Positions 19,014 to 27,606 of a stretch of DNA of 64,000 nt are shown one piece after another; within the stretch, counting starts at the first letter, position 1, and every line of letters begins with the position of its first letter. The notes beneath the pieces are model-generated. The model was not told the DNA's origin. It worked only from the letters and a program-made list of their open reading frames with translations, and ran no database searches. Made by a program: the position numbers and the translations under genes. Origin of the DNA: Pleurocapsa sp. PCC 7319 (GTDB taxonomy: Bacteria > Cyanobacteriota > Cyanobacteriia > Cyanobacteriales > Xenococcaceae); the NCBI RefSeq assembly GCF_000332195.1, contig NZ_KB235919.1:211038-275037 (forward strand), read 5' to 3'.

Positions 19014-19991
19014 TTAAAGCTGAAATTGTTCCGTAAGCTCAGCATTATCTAAAATTATTTTGACTGTAAACCGCTCTTCCTTTTGTCCACTAAATTGCAG
19101 TTGAATAAAGTTATCTTGGCTTCTGGATTGAGCTTGCATAAAAACTTCCCCCGATGATTCTATGACTTTCAAGATAAGAGCTTCAGGTAAGTAAGCATCA
19201 TTGGGTCGAGGATGTACTTGTAGGGTAACGGCAATTTTGTCCTTTAGTTCAGGGTTAATTTCTACTAGCAGTACTACCTGGCGATCTCTTAATTGAATTC
19301 CCAGGTCGATTAATTTGGCTCTCTGGACAATATTTTCTATATTTTCTGATTCTAAAGAATTCTCGGGAGTCAATTCAGTATTTCTAAATCCCCAGTTTAG
19401 AGTTAATTGCTCTGGATTTAAGAGACTCTCTACTGTTTTCCAACCAGCAGTGAAAATATTATGCAACCAGAGGTCAAGATTAACTAATGGGGGAGTAAAA
19501 GTTAATTCTTTTACATCGTGTAAATGATCTATTAATGCTTCTATAGGTCTTAAGTCAGTAATAGTCAACTCTTCGGTAGTTACTTGGGGTACAAATCCGA
19601 GGAGTTTAGCATTTTTAAAGGAATCGTCAATTTTGACAATGACATATCCAAGACGTAAATCCCAAACTTCCATCGGAATATGACAACTAGAATCGGCACT
19701 TCTAACGGGTCGGCATTCTAGTTTCCCCAGCTCGAAAATGTCTAAATCTGCGACATTGTCACAGATTCGCATAACTGGATCCCAGCTATCACTACCAGCT
19801 AAATTTGTAGGTATACCCAGTAGATCCAAATAATTTTTGACTGTTAAAACTGCAAGGGTATTTAAAAATATTTGTTCTGCTTTTTGCTGATTAAATTGTT
19901 GGCTAGCAAAATTATTGGCTATTTTTCTACTGTCTGAGGTTATAGGTAATGCAATAGCAATATTTTCTATATTTTGAAAATCAAGAATCAT
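19014..19991 (-). CDS. DUF1822 family protein
   Basis: 325 aa with the pattern of the cyanobacterial DUF1822 family: FLNTLAVLTVKNYLDLLGI, GKLECRPV, LGYVIVKIDDSFKNAKLLGF, IQLRDRQVVLLVEINPE, and LQVHPRPNDAYLPEALIL. Cytosolic, no membrane segment. Function unknown; the family is found next to CHAT-CHASE2 proteins and sigma factors, as here (17 bp after the sigma gene, 35 bp before CHAT-CHASE2), so a signalling adaptor role is an inference from neighbourhood only. Confidence 0.85.
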   Translation of the reverse strand: MILDFQNIENIAIALPITSDSRKIANNFASQQFNQQKAEQIFLNTLAVLTVKNYLDLLGIPTNLAGSDSWDPVMRICDNVADLDIFELGKLECRPVRSADSSCHIPMEVWDLRLGYVIVKIDDSFKNAKLLGFVPQVTTEELTITDLRPIEALIDHLHDVKELTFTPPLVNLDLWLHNIFTAGWKTVESLLNPEQLTLNWGFRNTELTPENSLESENIENIVQRAKLIDLGIQLRDRQVVLLVEINPELKDKIAVTLQVHPRPNDAYLPEALILKVIESSGEVFMQAQSRSQDNFIQLQFSGQKEERFTVKIILDNAELTEQFQL

Positions 19992-20008
19992 AATAACTTA
20001 AACCGTAT

Positions 20009-20641
20009 TTATATATACCCTTGAGATCTACTAAATTCTCGTAGAAGTGGTTTACATTTACGTTGATAAAAACTACTCAAAGTTCCTGCCGGAATTCCAT
20101 ATTCTGCTGCTAAATTTTTCCAAGGAGTTTCTGGCGGTAACCTGTTCAAAATTAAAAGCTGACAAGTGATTTGCGGATGTCGATCTAAATAAGTGTAACT
20201 TAACTTATCCTCGGGATCGTTTGTCGCCCATTCTTCAATCTCTTGTAATATGGGAAAAAAATTAGCTTTGGCAGGTAAATTATCTACAGGATCAATAATT
20301 TTATTGTTTTCATCAACTCGAACAGATGCTCTTTGTTTTTTTTGCTTTTCTATTTTGATGTAACCATCTTTTAATCGCCATCTCAGATAGTTATTTAGCC
20401 AAGTGATAATACTAGCTTTATTTGGATCATATGGCTTAGCAGTTTTTTGCTCACAAATATTTTGACAAAAATAAATCCAGGTTTCTTGTAATGCATCTTC
20501 GTAATAGGGAGTGTTTTCTTTCCATAACTTATGATCGACCAATCGTATAATTCGCGTTAATATTTTTTGACGTTTTCTATGCCCAGGAGGGTATTTACAG
20601 GCTTCTTGGACGAGCCAGGTTAAATTGTCTGATATTTTCAC
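20009..20641 (-). CDS. Sigma-70-like RNA polymerase sigma factor
   Basis: About 210 aa from a GTG start at 20641 (VKISDNLTWLVQEACKYPPG, matching related proteins); an ATG at 20698 would add 19 atypical hydrophobic residues. It contains a region-2-like segment (YYEDALQETWIYFCQNI, IITWLNNYLRWRLKDGY) and a C-terminal helix-turn-helix (PWKNLAAEYGIPAGTLSSFYQRKCKPLL). A distant group of cyanobacterial sigma-70-family proteins. First gene of an operon with DUF1822 and CHAT-CHASE2, which suggests that CHAT-CHASE2 signalling may control this factor. Confidence 0.8.
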   Translation of the reverse strand: MKISDNLTWLVQEACKYPPGHRKRQKILTRIIRLVDHKLWKENTPYYEDALQETWIYFCQNICEQKTAKPYDPNKASIITWLNNYLRWRLKDGYIKIEKQKKQRASVRVDENNKIIDPVDNLPAKANFFPILQEIEEWATNDPEDKLSYTYLDRHPQITCQLLILNRLPPETPWKNLAAEYGIPAGTLSSFYQRKCKPLLREFSRSQGYI

Positions 20642-21128
20642 AATATAGTACTTTTGTACCAAAATAGCCAGTAACAAATAGCGGTTAGTAAGCCACACAC
20701 CGACAACTTTAAACTTTAATCAATAGTGGGCTAATTTAAACCCACATCTAATAGTTTTAAGTAGACTTTTGATTTTGCTAATTTCAGCAGTTTGGATTCT
20801 ACACTGTATTCAGCTCAATAATGAGGTCTAGTTAAATTTCAAGTTTAAACATAATCGTTGTGCAATTTGTTATAAAAATTAATATTATATTTAGTTTAAA
20901 TTAAGCATTAAATTTACTGGTATCATTCAGTTGAGACTATAGCTTAATCATCTATCAACTAGTTATTGACTAATTGAAAATGTATGTTTAGACTTCTTGT
21001 AAGTTGTAGTATAAATATGAATAATACGAAGTTAAATCTAAAAAACTCTTCCACTTAATAGCTGATAGTTAATAGCCACCAGCTTTTATGACAACTAAAT
21101 ATTTGTTTTTCTACGAAAGTATCTAAAA
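20642..21128. other. Divergent intergenic region
   Basis: A+T-rich control region between the sigma-factor operon and the DUF928 gene. No RNA gene or recognisable operator seen. Confidence 0.4.
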
Positions 21129-21968
21129 ATGTTTTTAAAAACTATTTACTCCCAAAGGCAAAGGCAAAATAATCAGTGGATAATTGGGTATTTAAAAGCT
21201 TGGCAATTAATCTTTATTTTGCTTGTAATTACTTTTTGTGCTGCTCCTCAATCTGCACAAGGTAAAGAAAAAAAGAATACCAGTAATAGATTACCTCCAG
21301 CGCCAAAAACAGGTTCTCCTGAAGGAGATTTTTCTGCTGGGGGAACTAGAGGAAATAAGCCCTGGAATTTTGTTTGTGGAGACAAGACTCAAAATATATC
21401 TTATTTACTAGGAGACAGAAATAGAGAGTTTACGGCCGCTGCTTATCCTAGTTTCTGGTTTCACATTCCTAATAATATTGATCGTACAACCGAGATCAAG
21501 TTCGTAGTTTCAGAGCTAAAAACCGGAAAAAAAGTATACGAGCGAGTAATTCAGGGAACAAATAAATCAGGAATTTTAGGTATTACCTTACCTCAAGAAA
21601 AACAATACGCTTTATCTTCAGAAGCAAACTACAGTTGGAGTCTCTCAGTGGATTGTGCTGGACCATATCGGGGGTCAGAAACTATTTTGGCAGGATGGAT
21701 AACTCGTTTGTCATCGGACTCTAAATTAGAAAAACAATTAGCTGCAGCTTCTAAGCCAGAAAGGTCTGAGGTTTACCTAGAAAACAACTTTTTATACGAT
21801 GCCCTAACCGAATTAGCCCAGGGTCGCATGGCTCAACCAAATAACACTCAAATAGAAAGGGCTTGGAATCAGTTACTGATTAAACTAGGTTGGCAAGACT
21901 TAGCTCATCAAAAGTCCTCTATTGAACCATGTATCTTAGATCTACAAATTAGTAGCAATCAAAAGTAA
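21129..21968 (+). CDS. DUF928 exported protein
   Basis: 279 aa. An N-terminal hydrophobic export segment (LIFILLVITFCAAPQSAQG) is followed by NRLPPAPKTGSPEGDFSAGGTRG, the hallmark start of DUF928. The body contains YPSFWFHIPNNIDR, KSGILGITLP and NYSWSLSVDC, a beta-rich periplasmic domain, then a helical C-terminus. DUF928 genes recur next to CHAT-TPR, CHAT-CHASE2 and two-partner-secretion genes in cyanobacteria. Convergent with the CHAT-TPR gene and separated from it by a perfect hairpin. Confidence 0.87.
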   Translation: MFLKTIYSQRQRQNNQWIIGYLKAWQLIFILLVITFCAAPQSAQGKEKKNTSNRLPPAPKTGSPEGDFSAGGTRGNKPWNFVCGDKTQNISYLLGDRNREFTAAAYPSFWFHIPNNIDRTTEIKFVVSELKTGKKVYERVIQGTNKSGILGITLPQEKQYALSSEANYSWSLSVDCAGPYRGSETILAGWITRLSSDSKLEKQLAAASKPERSEVYLENNFLYDALTELAQGRMAQPNNTQIERAWNQLLIKLGWQDLAHQKSSIEPCILDLQISSNQK

Positions 21969-21986
21969 AGGGCGAAGCCCTTTACT
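21964..21986. terminator. Bidirectional hairpin after DUF928
   Basis: AGTAAAGGGC-GAA-GCCCTTTACT: perfect 10-bp stem, 3-nt loop, overlapping the DUF928 stop codon and followed by TAGCTA. Likely terminator between convergent genes and a member of a hairpin family seen again near 55124, 58147 and 61623. Confidence 0.65.
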
Positions 21987-22001
21987 AGCTAAATCTTAGT
22001 T

Positions 22002-24509
22002 TTATAGCCAATTTCCCACTAAGATAAATGCCGACCAAAAAAAAGGGTGGGCAAACGAATCGTTCTTTAGGGTCGAGATTTGGGCTTGACGGAGTGCTTC
22101 AGCTTTAGTTATGTTGCCTTGAGCTAATGCCTCATAAAAATGTGTCATTAGGGTGGCAGTAGCTAGATCGCTAACTGGCCATAAAGATGCCACTGTACTC
22201 CTGGCTCCTGCACGAACTGCAATTCCTGCTAATCCCAAGGCAGCTAAGCGATCGCCTGAAGCTGTTTCACAAGCACTAAGCACCAGTAAATCAATGGGAC
22301 GTAGTTGCTTACTATCTCCACGAAGGAGACGACTTAACTCATCAATATTGATTCGATTATCCCAAGTCAAAATAAAGGTATCATCAGCATTGGAGCTAAA
22401 TTGACCATGAGTTGCCAGGTGAACTACCCGAAAAGGAGTCTGACTGGCAAAGCGATTAAAGTTGAGTTCCGTAAAACTATCATTGAGCAACACCGAGGAA
22501 GTAAATAGAGGTTGAATTCGCTCAATTTCTTGTTTAACTCCTGGCAAGCTAGGAAAACCCTGACGAGATTCAGAAAGTCCTGCTAATAATATGTTTTGTT
22601 GCTCTACGTCAATGGCTTGTAATTCGGTTAGTTGTAAACTAGGAGCGATCGCCACACTGTATTTCTCAATTAAATATTGTTGACCATCATGTAGGGCAGC
22701 AGGGGGAAGGTTACGCAAAATACCATCGGGAACAAAAACTAAAGTTTGGATATTGTTAGTTTTTAGCTCTGCCTCTAAAGGGCGAATTAACCAATCATAA
22801 GCCTGCTGGAAGAGCTTTAAATTTAGACGGCGAGGCTCAAGCAGTTGACTATTAGCAGAGGTAATCACCAGCTCGATTTCTGCTGGAGGTAGTTTAGTAG
22901 CATAATGGCGTAATGGTTGATTAGGAATAGCTGCAACCACTTCTAGCCGATTACCAAGCACAATAGTGTAGATAACTGCTGCTGTAGGATCTAGTTGATC
23001 GATTTGTTGGGGTTTGGTATCTAAACAGGCATCGCGAAAGAAATTATCTAGTTCAGCCACTTGTAGCGATTCAATTATTTGTCTCGTTTGATTTAATTCA
23101 GCTTGGCTTGCTTGAGGATCTAACAAGAGAACTGCTAATTCCCGATAAACAGGCTCGATTTGATCGCGAAAAGAGTATTGTACATCCGAACTAATAGCTA
23201 CCAAATCGCTTCTTAAAATCTGTAGATTGTCCGTTGCCTGAGTATAAGCGGCGATCGCCTTGGCTCTATTGCCCTGAGCCTTCAGGATGCGACCCAGTTG
23301 CCATTGCCATTGATAAGTTAATTCTCTGGCATTGATACTTTGTGCAGTCACTAAAGCTTTTTGGGTAATGGCTCTGGCTGCTGACCATTGTTGATTACGT
23401 TCATAAAGATGACCCAAAACTCCCAGGGCTTCGGCTTCAGTCCTTTTAATATCTAATTTTTGAGCTTGCTTAATTCCACTAACTAATAATTCTGCTATTT
23501 GTCTTGGTTCAGTATCCAAATTAAGCAGATGTCGCGCTAAACTAATTTGACCCTGAATGGTAGTTTGCTGCTCAGGGAGTTGAGTTAGAAGTTGCTCAAT
23601 TTCTGTGACTAAGTTGGAGGTAGCTTTCTTGTCTTGTAAGCTAATTAAAACACCGAGCAGATCCAGTTTGGCTCTTAATTGAATGCTTGGCTGCGGTGCT
23701 ATATCAATCGCCTGTTGATAATAGTCAAGGGCTACTGGCAGTCGCTCTTGAAATCTGGCGTTATTCCCTAAACTCAAGAAAATATCAGCTATAGTCGAAT
23801 TATCCTCTAGTTTTTTGGCGATCGCTAGTCCTGAATTTAATGTTGTCTGAGCAGCCTGATATTTCCCAACTCGATTCAAAACGTCACCAAGATTGAGTAA
23901 AGCCTGAGCTTTGATTAAAGTATCAGGTTTATTTTGAAGTTGTTTTTTAGTTGCAGTGAGAGTTTTAATACTCTGAGAGTACAGACCCAATGCCTGTAGC
24001 GCGTATGCTTGGTAAATTTTCCCCTGAATTAATCCTGAAATATTCCCTTGCTCTTCATACAAAGAAGTAGCCTGCTGCCAAGTCTCTAAAGCTGCTTGCG
24101 ATCGCCCTAAAGATAATTCTACTTGTCCTTTAACTTCCCCAACTTGGGCTAATAACTGACTCCTTTCTGGTTCATGATTAATCGCTTGAATCAACTGTTC
24201 AGCTTGAGTGAGGGTTGCTTTTGCCTGTTCCCATTCTCCTAACTTCTGATAAATTAAAGCTAAATTACGAGTGGCGATCGCTCTGCCGATCCGATCGCCC
24301 TGCTGTTGATATTGTTTAATCGCAGTTTTTAATAAGGCGATCGCCTCTGAATATTGATTTTGTTGATATAGCTCTTGCGCTTCTTGCTCGATTGATTGAA
24401 TTGATTGAATCGTTTGATTGCTGGTAGCCACTACAATCTGTGGCTGTTGAATTAAGAAAATTAAGGCGATCGCACTGATAAATAATAATAATCTGTTTAA
24501 TTTATACAT
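22002..24509 (-). CDS. CHAT domain protein with TPR repeats, exported
   Basis: 835 aa. A signal peptide (LLLFISAIALIFLIQQPQIVVA) is followed by about ten tetratricopeptide repeats (residues ~30-440). A linker precedes a C-terminal CHAT protease domain (~560-835) with H701 in VVHLATHGQFSS and C747 in LLVLSACETASGDR; FVPDGILRNLPPAALHDG is also typical. The domain ends WSAFILVGNWL, as in most CHAT-TPR proteins. The signal peptide puts the caspase-like domain outside the cytoplasm. It is 61 bp upstream-adjacent to the TpsB transporter gene on the same strand, so the two are probably cotranscribed (TpsB first). Confidence 0.92.
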   Translation of the reverse strand: MYKLNRLLLFISAIALIFLIQQPQIVVATSNQTIQSIQSIEQEAQELYQQNQYSEAIALLKTAIKQYQQQGDRIGRAIATRNLALIYQKLGEWEQAKATLTQAEQLIQAINHEPERSQLLAQVGEVKGQVELSLGRSQAALETWQQATSLYEEQGNISGLIQGKIYQAYALQALGLYSQSIKTLTATKKQLQNKPDTLIKAQALLNLGDVLNRVGKYQAAQTTLNSGLAIAKKLEDNSTIADIFLSLGNNARFQERLPVALDYYQQAIDIAPQPSIQLRAKLDLLGVLISLQDKKATSNLVTEIEQLLTQLPEQQTTIQGQISLARHLLNLDTEPRQIAELLVSGIKQAQKLDIKRTEAEALGVLGHLYERNQQWSAARAITQKALVTAQSINARELTYQWQWQLGRILKAQGNRAKAIAAYTQATDNLQILRSDLVAISSDVQYSFRDQIEPVYRELAVLLLDPQASQAELNQTRQIIESLQVAELDNFFRDACLDTKPQQIDQLDPTAAVIYTIVLGNRLEVVAAIPNQPLRHYATKLPPAEIELVITSANSQLLEPRRLNLKLFQQAYDWLIRPLEAELKTNNIQTLVFVPDGILRNLPPAALHDGQQYLIEKYSVAIAPSLQLTELQAIDVEQQNILLAGLSESRQGFPSLPGVKQEIERIQPLFTSSVLLNDSFTELNFNRFASQTPFRVVHLATHGQFSSNADDTFILTWDNRINIDELSRLLRGDSKQLRPIDLLVLSACETASGDRLAALGLAGIAVRAGARSTVASLWPVSDLATATLMTHFYEALAQGNITKAEALRQAQISTLKNDSFAHPFFWSAFILVGNWL

Positions 24510-24534
24510 AATCTCGATTCGATAATTAATGTAA

Positions 24535-24554
24535 GGGCGAACAGCTGTTCGCCC
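24535..24554. repeat. REP-like perfect palindrome, copy 3
   Basis: GGGCGAACAGCTGTTCGCCC followed by CTACC, in the short gap between TpsB and CHAT-TPR. It differs from copy 1 by a paired change in the core (GGCC to AGCT). Confidence 0.75.
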
Positions 24555-24569
24555 CTACCAAACGCATCA

Positions 24570-26309
24570 TTAAAACGGTTTTAATTCGAGGGAAAAATAA
24601 ACCCCTTCTTCCTGTAAACTATCCCCTGCCGTATCCAGATCTACTAAAGGAATCCCCCAATCTAAACGAGCGGCGAAATAATCGCTAACTTGTAACCGTA
24701 GCCCAACACCAACAGAGAATAAAGTATTAGTATCTAATGGCAAATCATCCAAATCATCTGAATTCCAAACCTTACCAAAATCAACAAATGGAGTTAGTTG
24801 CATAGTAGTTTCCCATTGGGGCAAACGAAGAATTGTGGCTCTAATTTCAGCAGAATTAAACCAACCGTTATCTCCTAATAAAGCATCTTGACGATAACCT
24901 CGAACACTTAAACCACCTCCCAAACTAAACTGTTCTGTTGGGACTAAGGCTTTATTAGCTATTTGAAGATCCGAGCGTAATAACAGGGTAAAAGTGGGAT
25001 TGAGCAGCCTGAGATATTGAGCTTGTCCGCGCCAAGCAAAAAACTTACTATCTGGTTCTTCATTATTATTAATAGTGGCATCAAAAACATCGATACCTAA
25101 ACTAAATTGAGATAGCAAAGCAAAAACTTGGTTAGCATCACGTCTTGTATATTCTTGGAAAAAACGCAGCGCACTAATTTTAGTTTCCCCATCTACTTCT
25201 GCTCCTCGCGATAACTGTTCTGGTTCACCACCCAAGGTGATTAGAGAATTATTTCTGGCAAAAGTTAAACCAAGAGCTAAATCTTGGGTGGGTTTTTGTA
25301 AGATAGGCTGACGATAGGTAAATTCGTAATTAGTGTTTTCTGACTCAATATCAAACTGATCGAAAGGTGAGGTAATAATTTGGCTATCTGTCAAACTAAA
25401 ACGAAAATTAAGCGTACCATTGTAAGGATTAAATGGAACCGTATAGTTAAGATCATTGAGGGAGTTGCTACCGTCGGTATTCAGATAACCAATACTAAAG
25501 CGATCGCCTAATCCTAGTAAATTACGATGAGTTAGTTGTATACTTCTGCGATCCGTCCCGACACTAGGAGCGCGAAAATTATCAAAGCTCAAAGTTAAGT
25601 CAAAAGGATCGGCTTCCTGTAGATTAAGCTCCAGAATACTACTTCCCTGTCTGGTTCCTGCGGTCAACTCCGCAGCTAAATTTTCAATTAATGGATCTAA
25701 CTGTAAAAGTTGCAGCGCATTAAGGAGTTTATCTCTATTTAAAGGAGCATTAGTAGCAATTTCAAGGCGACTACGAACATAGCCAGAATTAAGTCGGTTT
25801 AAACCAGAAATGTTGATTTCCTCTAAAGTTCCCTCGACCACTTCAATGGTGATGATGCCATTTTCGAGTTTCTGTGGTGGTAAAAAAGTTCCCGAAGTAA
25901 TATAACCATTCTGAACATAAAGGCGATCAATCGCCTGTTGGGCAGCTAAAATTTCAGTAAACGACAAACGACGCAGAGTATAAGGTTTGAGAACTACTGC
26001 TAATTCTTCTGGGGTAAAAACTGTACTGTCTACAATCTCAAACTTTTTGACAAAAACAGTATTGAGGATGTCTTTGATCGTATCTGAATTATCTGGTGTA
26101 GGCTGATTCTCCAGTTCGGGGAGTATTTCTTCTAAAGAGGGGAGAGTCTCTGGTTCTTCTGGTTGAGTTGGAGGTGGTAAGGGGGGAGTTGGAGGTTCTG
26201 GAACATCCTGTGCTTTAGCCAGTTTAGTTATTGTTAATAAATAAACTATCGATAGCAAAGGTATTTTAGTAACTTTAAATCTATGAATAAAAGTTTTTTG
26301 CTTCACCAT
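24570..26309 (-). CDS. TpsB outer-membrane transporter (ShlB/FhaC family)
   Basis: 579 aa. Signal peptide (IPLLSIVYLLTITKLAKAQ), then a proline-rich linker (~residues 38-60), two POTRA domains (TVFTPEELAVVLKPYTLRR ... YVQNGYITSGTFLPPQ; LNRLNSGYVRSRLEI), and a 16-strand-type barrel with the L6 motif SVRGYR near residue 465. Two-partner-secretion transporter that exports TpsA exoproteins through the outer membrane. Two candidate TpsA substrates lie at 39537-42290 and 43306-45543, 13 kb away, separated by mobile DNA. Confidence 0.92.
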   Translation of the reverse strand: MVKQKTFIHRFKVTKIPLLSIVYLLTITKLAKAQDVPEPPTPPLPPPTQPEEPETLPSLEEILPELENQPTPDNSDTIKDILNTVFVKKFEIVDSTVFTPEELAVVLKPYTLRRLSFTEILAAQQAIDRLYVQNGYITSGTFLPPQKLENGIITIEVVEGTLEEINISGLNRLNSGYVRSRLEIATNAPLNRDKLLNALQLLQLDPLIENLAAELTAGTRQGSSILELNLQEADPFDLTLSFDNFRAPSVGTDRRSIQLTHRNLLGLGDRFSIGYLNTDGSNSLNDLNYTVPFNPYNGTLNFRFSLTDSQIITSPFDQFDIESENTNYEFTYRQPILQKPTQDLALGLTFARNNSLITLGGEPEQLSRGAEVDGETKISALRFFQEYTRRDANQVFALLSQFSLGIDVFDATINNNEEPDSKFFAWRGQAQYLRLLNPTFTLLLRSDLQIANKALVPTEQFSLGGGLSVRGYRQDALLGDNGWFNSAEIRATILRLPQWETTMQLTPFVDFGKVWNSDDLDDLPLDTNTLFSVGVGLRLQVSDYFAARLDWGIPLVDLDTAGDSLQEEGVYFSLELKPF

Positions 26310-26454
26310 GTATAACTCTGTTGGACAGTAGACTAATATCTGAGGGAAAACTAAGAGCTACATTACTATGATGATTAAGTGCGTTAGGGTGATTAATGCA
26401 CTTTCTAGTGAAAAGATACTCTCGAACTATAGACTTATCATGACGCTTAAAGTG

Positions 26455-26482
26455 TATTCTGCATTTTGTTACATTTAGTTAC
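26455..26482. promoter_or_regulatory. 28-bp conserved motif upstream of tpsB (copy 1)
   Basis: Reads TATTCTGCATTTT then GTTACATTTAGTTAC, the latter a direct repeat of GTTAC with 10-bp period. It starts about 145 bp upstream of the TpsB start. Copies lie at 39408-39435 and 43244-43271, just past the 3' ends of both TpsA genes. Could be a regulator site or part of the original TpsA-TpsB junction. Confidence 0.45.
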
Positions 26483-26790
26483 TCGTTGCCTTTAAATTGG
26501 GATTCAAGTTGCATTAATCTCAAATTAAAGGGAACAGGGAACAGGGAATAGGGAATAGTGACAAGAATGGTGCGAGGATTTAGACCTCTCCCAAACTCCT
26601 TCCGTCTTGAAAGACGACAAAGGCGACGGTTCGCCGCATGTGTTCAGACCAAGGGAACAGCGCGTGGGCTACGCTGCATCGCACACAGCTAGTAAAACCA
26701 CGTAAGACGGGAACAGAAAAGCACTGTTGCCCGTTGCCTATTCCCTATTCCCTCCAAGGCAACAGCCTTGGTGAAATCAACTTTGGGGGA

Positions 26791-26949
26791 CTTTAGTCTT
26801 AAGTAAATGTACTCAACAAATCAGCGAAAGTGGGAGGGTAGTTATCCCTTTCGTTGAGGGATGATTCAAGACGTTTTTCAGATGTATTTCCCTGGTCGAA
26901 TCTCTACTATGAATTTAGTTAAAAGAATTTGATTAAGGAGAATTAAATT
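26791..26949 (+). promoter_or_regulatory. Conserved 5' leader with stem-loop (copy 1)
   Basis: The leader contains CAGCGAAAG (26822-26830) pairing with CTTTCGTTG (26848-26856), then a conserved GACGTTTTTCAGATG box, and ends with an AAGGAG Shine-Dalgarno 9 bp before the ATG. The same elements occur before the decayed copies at 29079 and 30299. The stem is kept by G-U pairing where bases differ. Confidence 0.6.
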
Positions 26950-27462
26950 ATGAAATCTACAGTTGCAATCGTTAGTACTTTATTAGTTACAACTTTAGGC
27001 TTTAGTAATGTTGCCACAGCTAATGAAGGTTTGGTTGATATGACAAACCAACAAAATCAGCAAGAAACTCTCATGGCGGGTGCAGGTGCTGCTGCCGGTG
27101 TCGCTGGTGAGGCTGCCGCCGGTACAGTAGATCCGGTAGGAATTGCCGAACTGATCATGCAAAGAGTGGGAACTGACGAAAATCGTGACGCATTTGTTAA
27201 AGCAATGGTACAAGAGACTTGGCAAGCTTACGATCAACAATACAACGTGATGGTTTTTAACTTGAATCAAGAATATGATTCTCAAATCGATCAAGTTGAT
27301 TACAAAACGGTAAATTATGATGGCATACCTTATGGTGTTTGGATTTTTCGAGAAGGTGAATTTACCAACCAAGGTGATGGTGGCTATATTAATTGGGCTT
27401 TTAAAGGTAAGTTTGACCGAGAAGGGGAAGATGGTAAACACGTGAAATTTTATGCTAACTAA
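26950..27462 (+). CDS. Small secreted protein, intact paralogue (170 aa)
   Basis: Unrecognised family. Signal peptide (STVAIVSTLLVTTLGFSNVATA), then an Ala/Gly-rich stretch (AGAGAAAGVAGEAAAG), a helical segment (DAFVKAMVQETWQAYDQQYN) and a C-terminal beta-like part with YGVWIFREGEFTNQGDGG. AAGGAG sits just upstream of the ATG. Remnants of two paralogues occur at 29079 and 30299, each with the same leader, so this was a small tandem family of which only this member is intact. Confidence 0.65.
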   Translation: MKSTVAIVSTLLVTTLGFSNVATANEGLVDMTNQQNQQETLMAGAGAAAGVAGEAAAGTVDPVGIAELIMQRVGTDENRDAFVKAMVQETWQAYDQQYNVMVFNLNQEYDSQIDQVDYKTVNYDGIPYGVWIFREGEFTNQGDGGYINWAFKGKFDREGEDGKHVKFYAN

Positions 27463-27606
27463 TAATTTAATTAAGGGGAAATAAAAGGAGTAATTAGTAG
27501 TTAGTTATTAGTAGTTAGTCGTTCAAATATAGTCTTGAACTGCGGAATGCAGCGGGCAGCGGACACCGCATGTGACAGACAAAGGCGCATAGTTCGCCGC
27601 CTGTGG

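Larger units (their letters stand above)
26310..26949. other. Intergenic repeat region and leader of the 26950 gene
   Basis: It holds a 28-bp motif shared with TpsA flanks (26455-26482), four GGGAACA/GGGAATA heptamers (26530-26557) with complementary TATTCCC units at 26739-26752, a CGCCGCATGT dispersed repeat (~26618-26690), and the conserved leader of the downstream secreted-protein gene. No other gene seen. Confidence 0.55.

Noticed and set aside
26995-27441. 148-codon minus-strand ORF opposite the secreted-protein gene
   Set aside because: Entirely antisense to a gene with signal peptide and good RBS; composition is that of a reverse-frame shadow.
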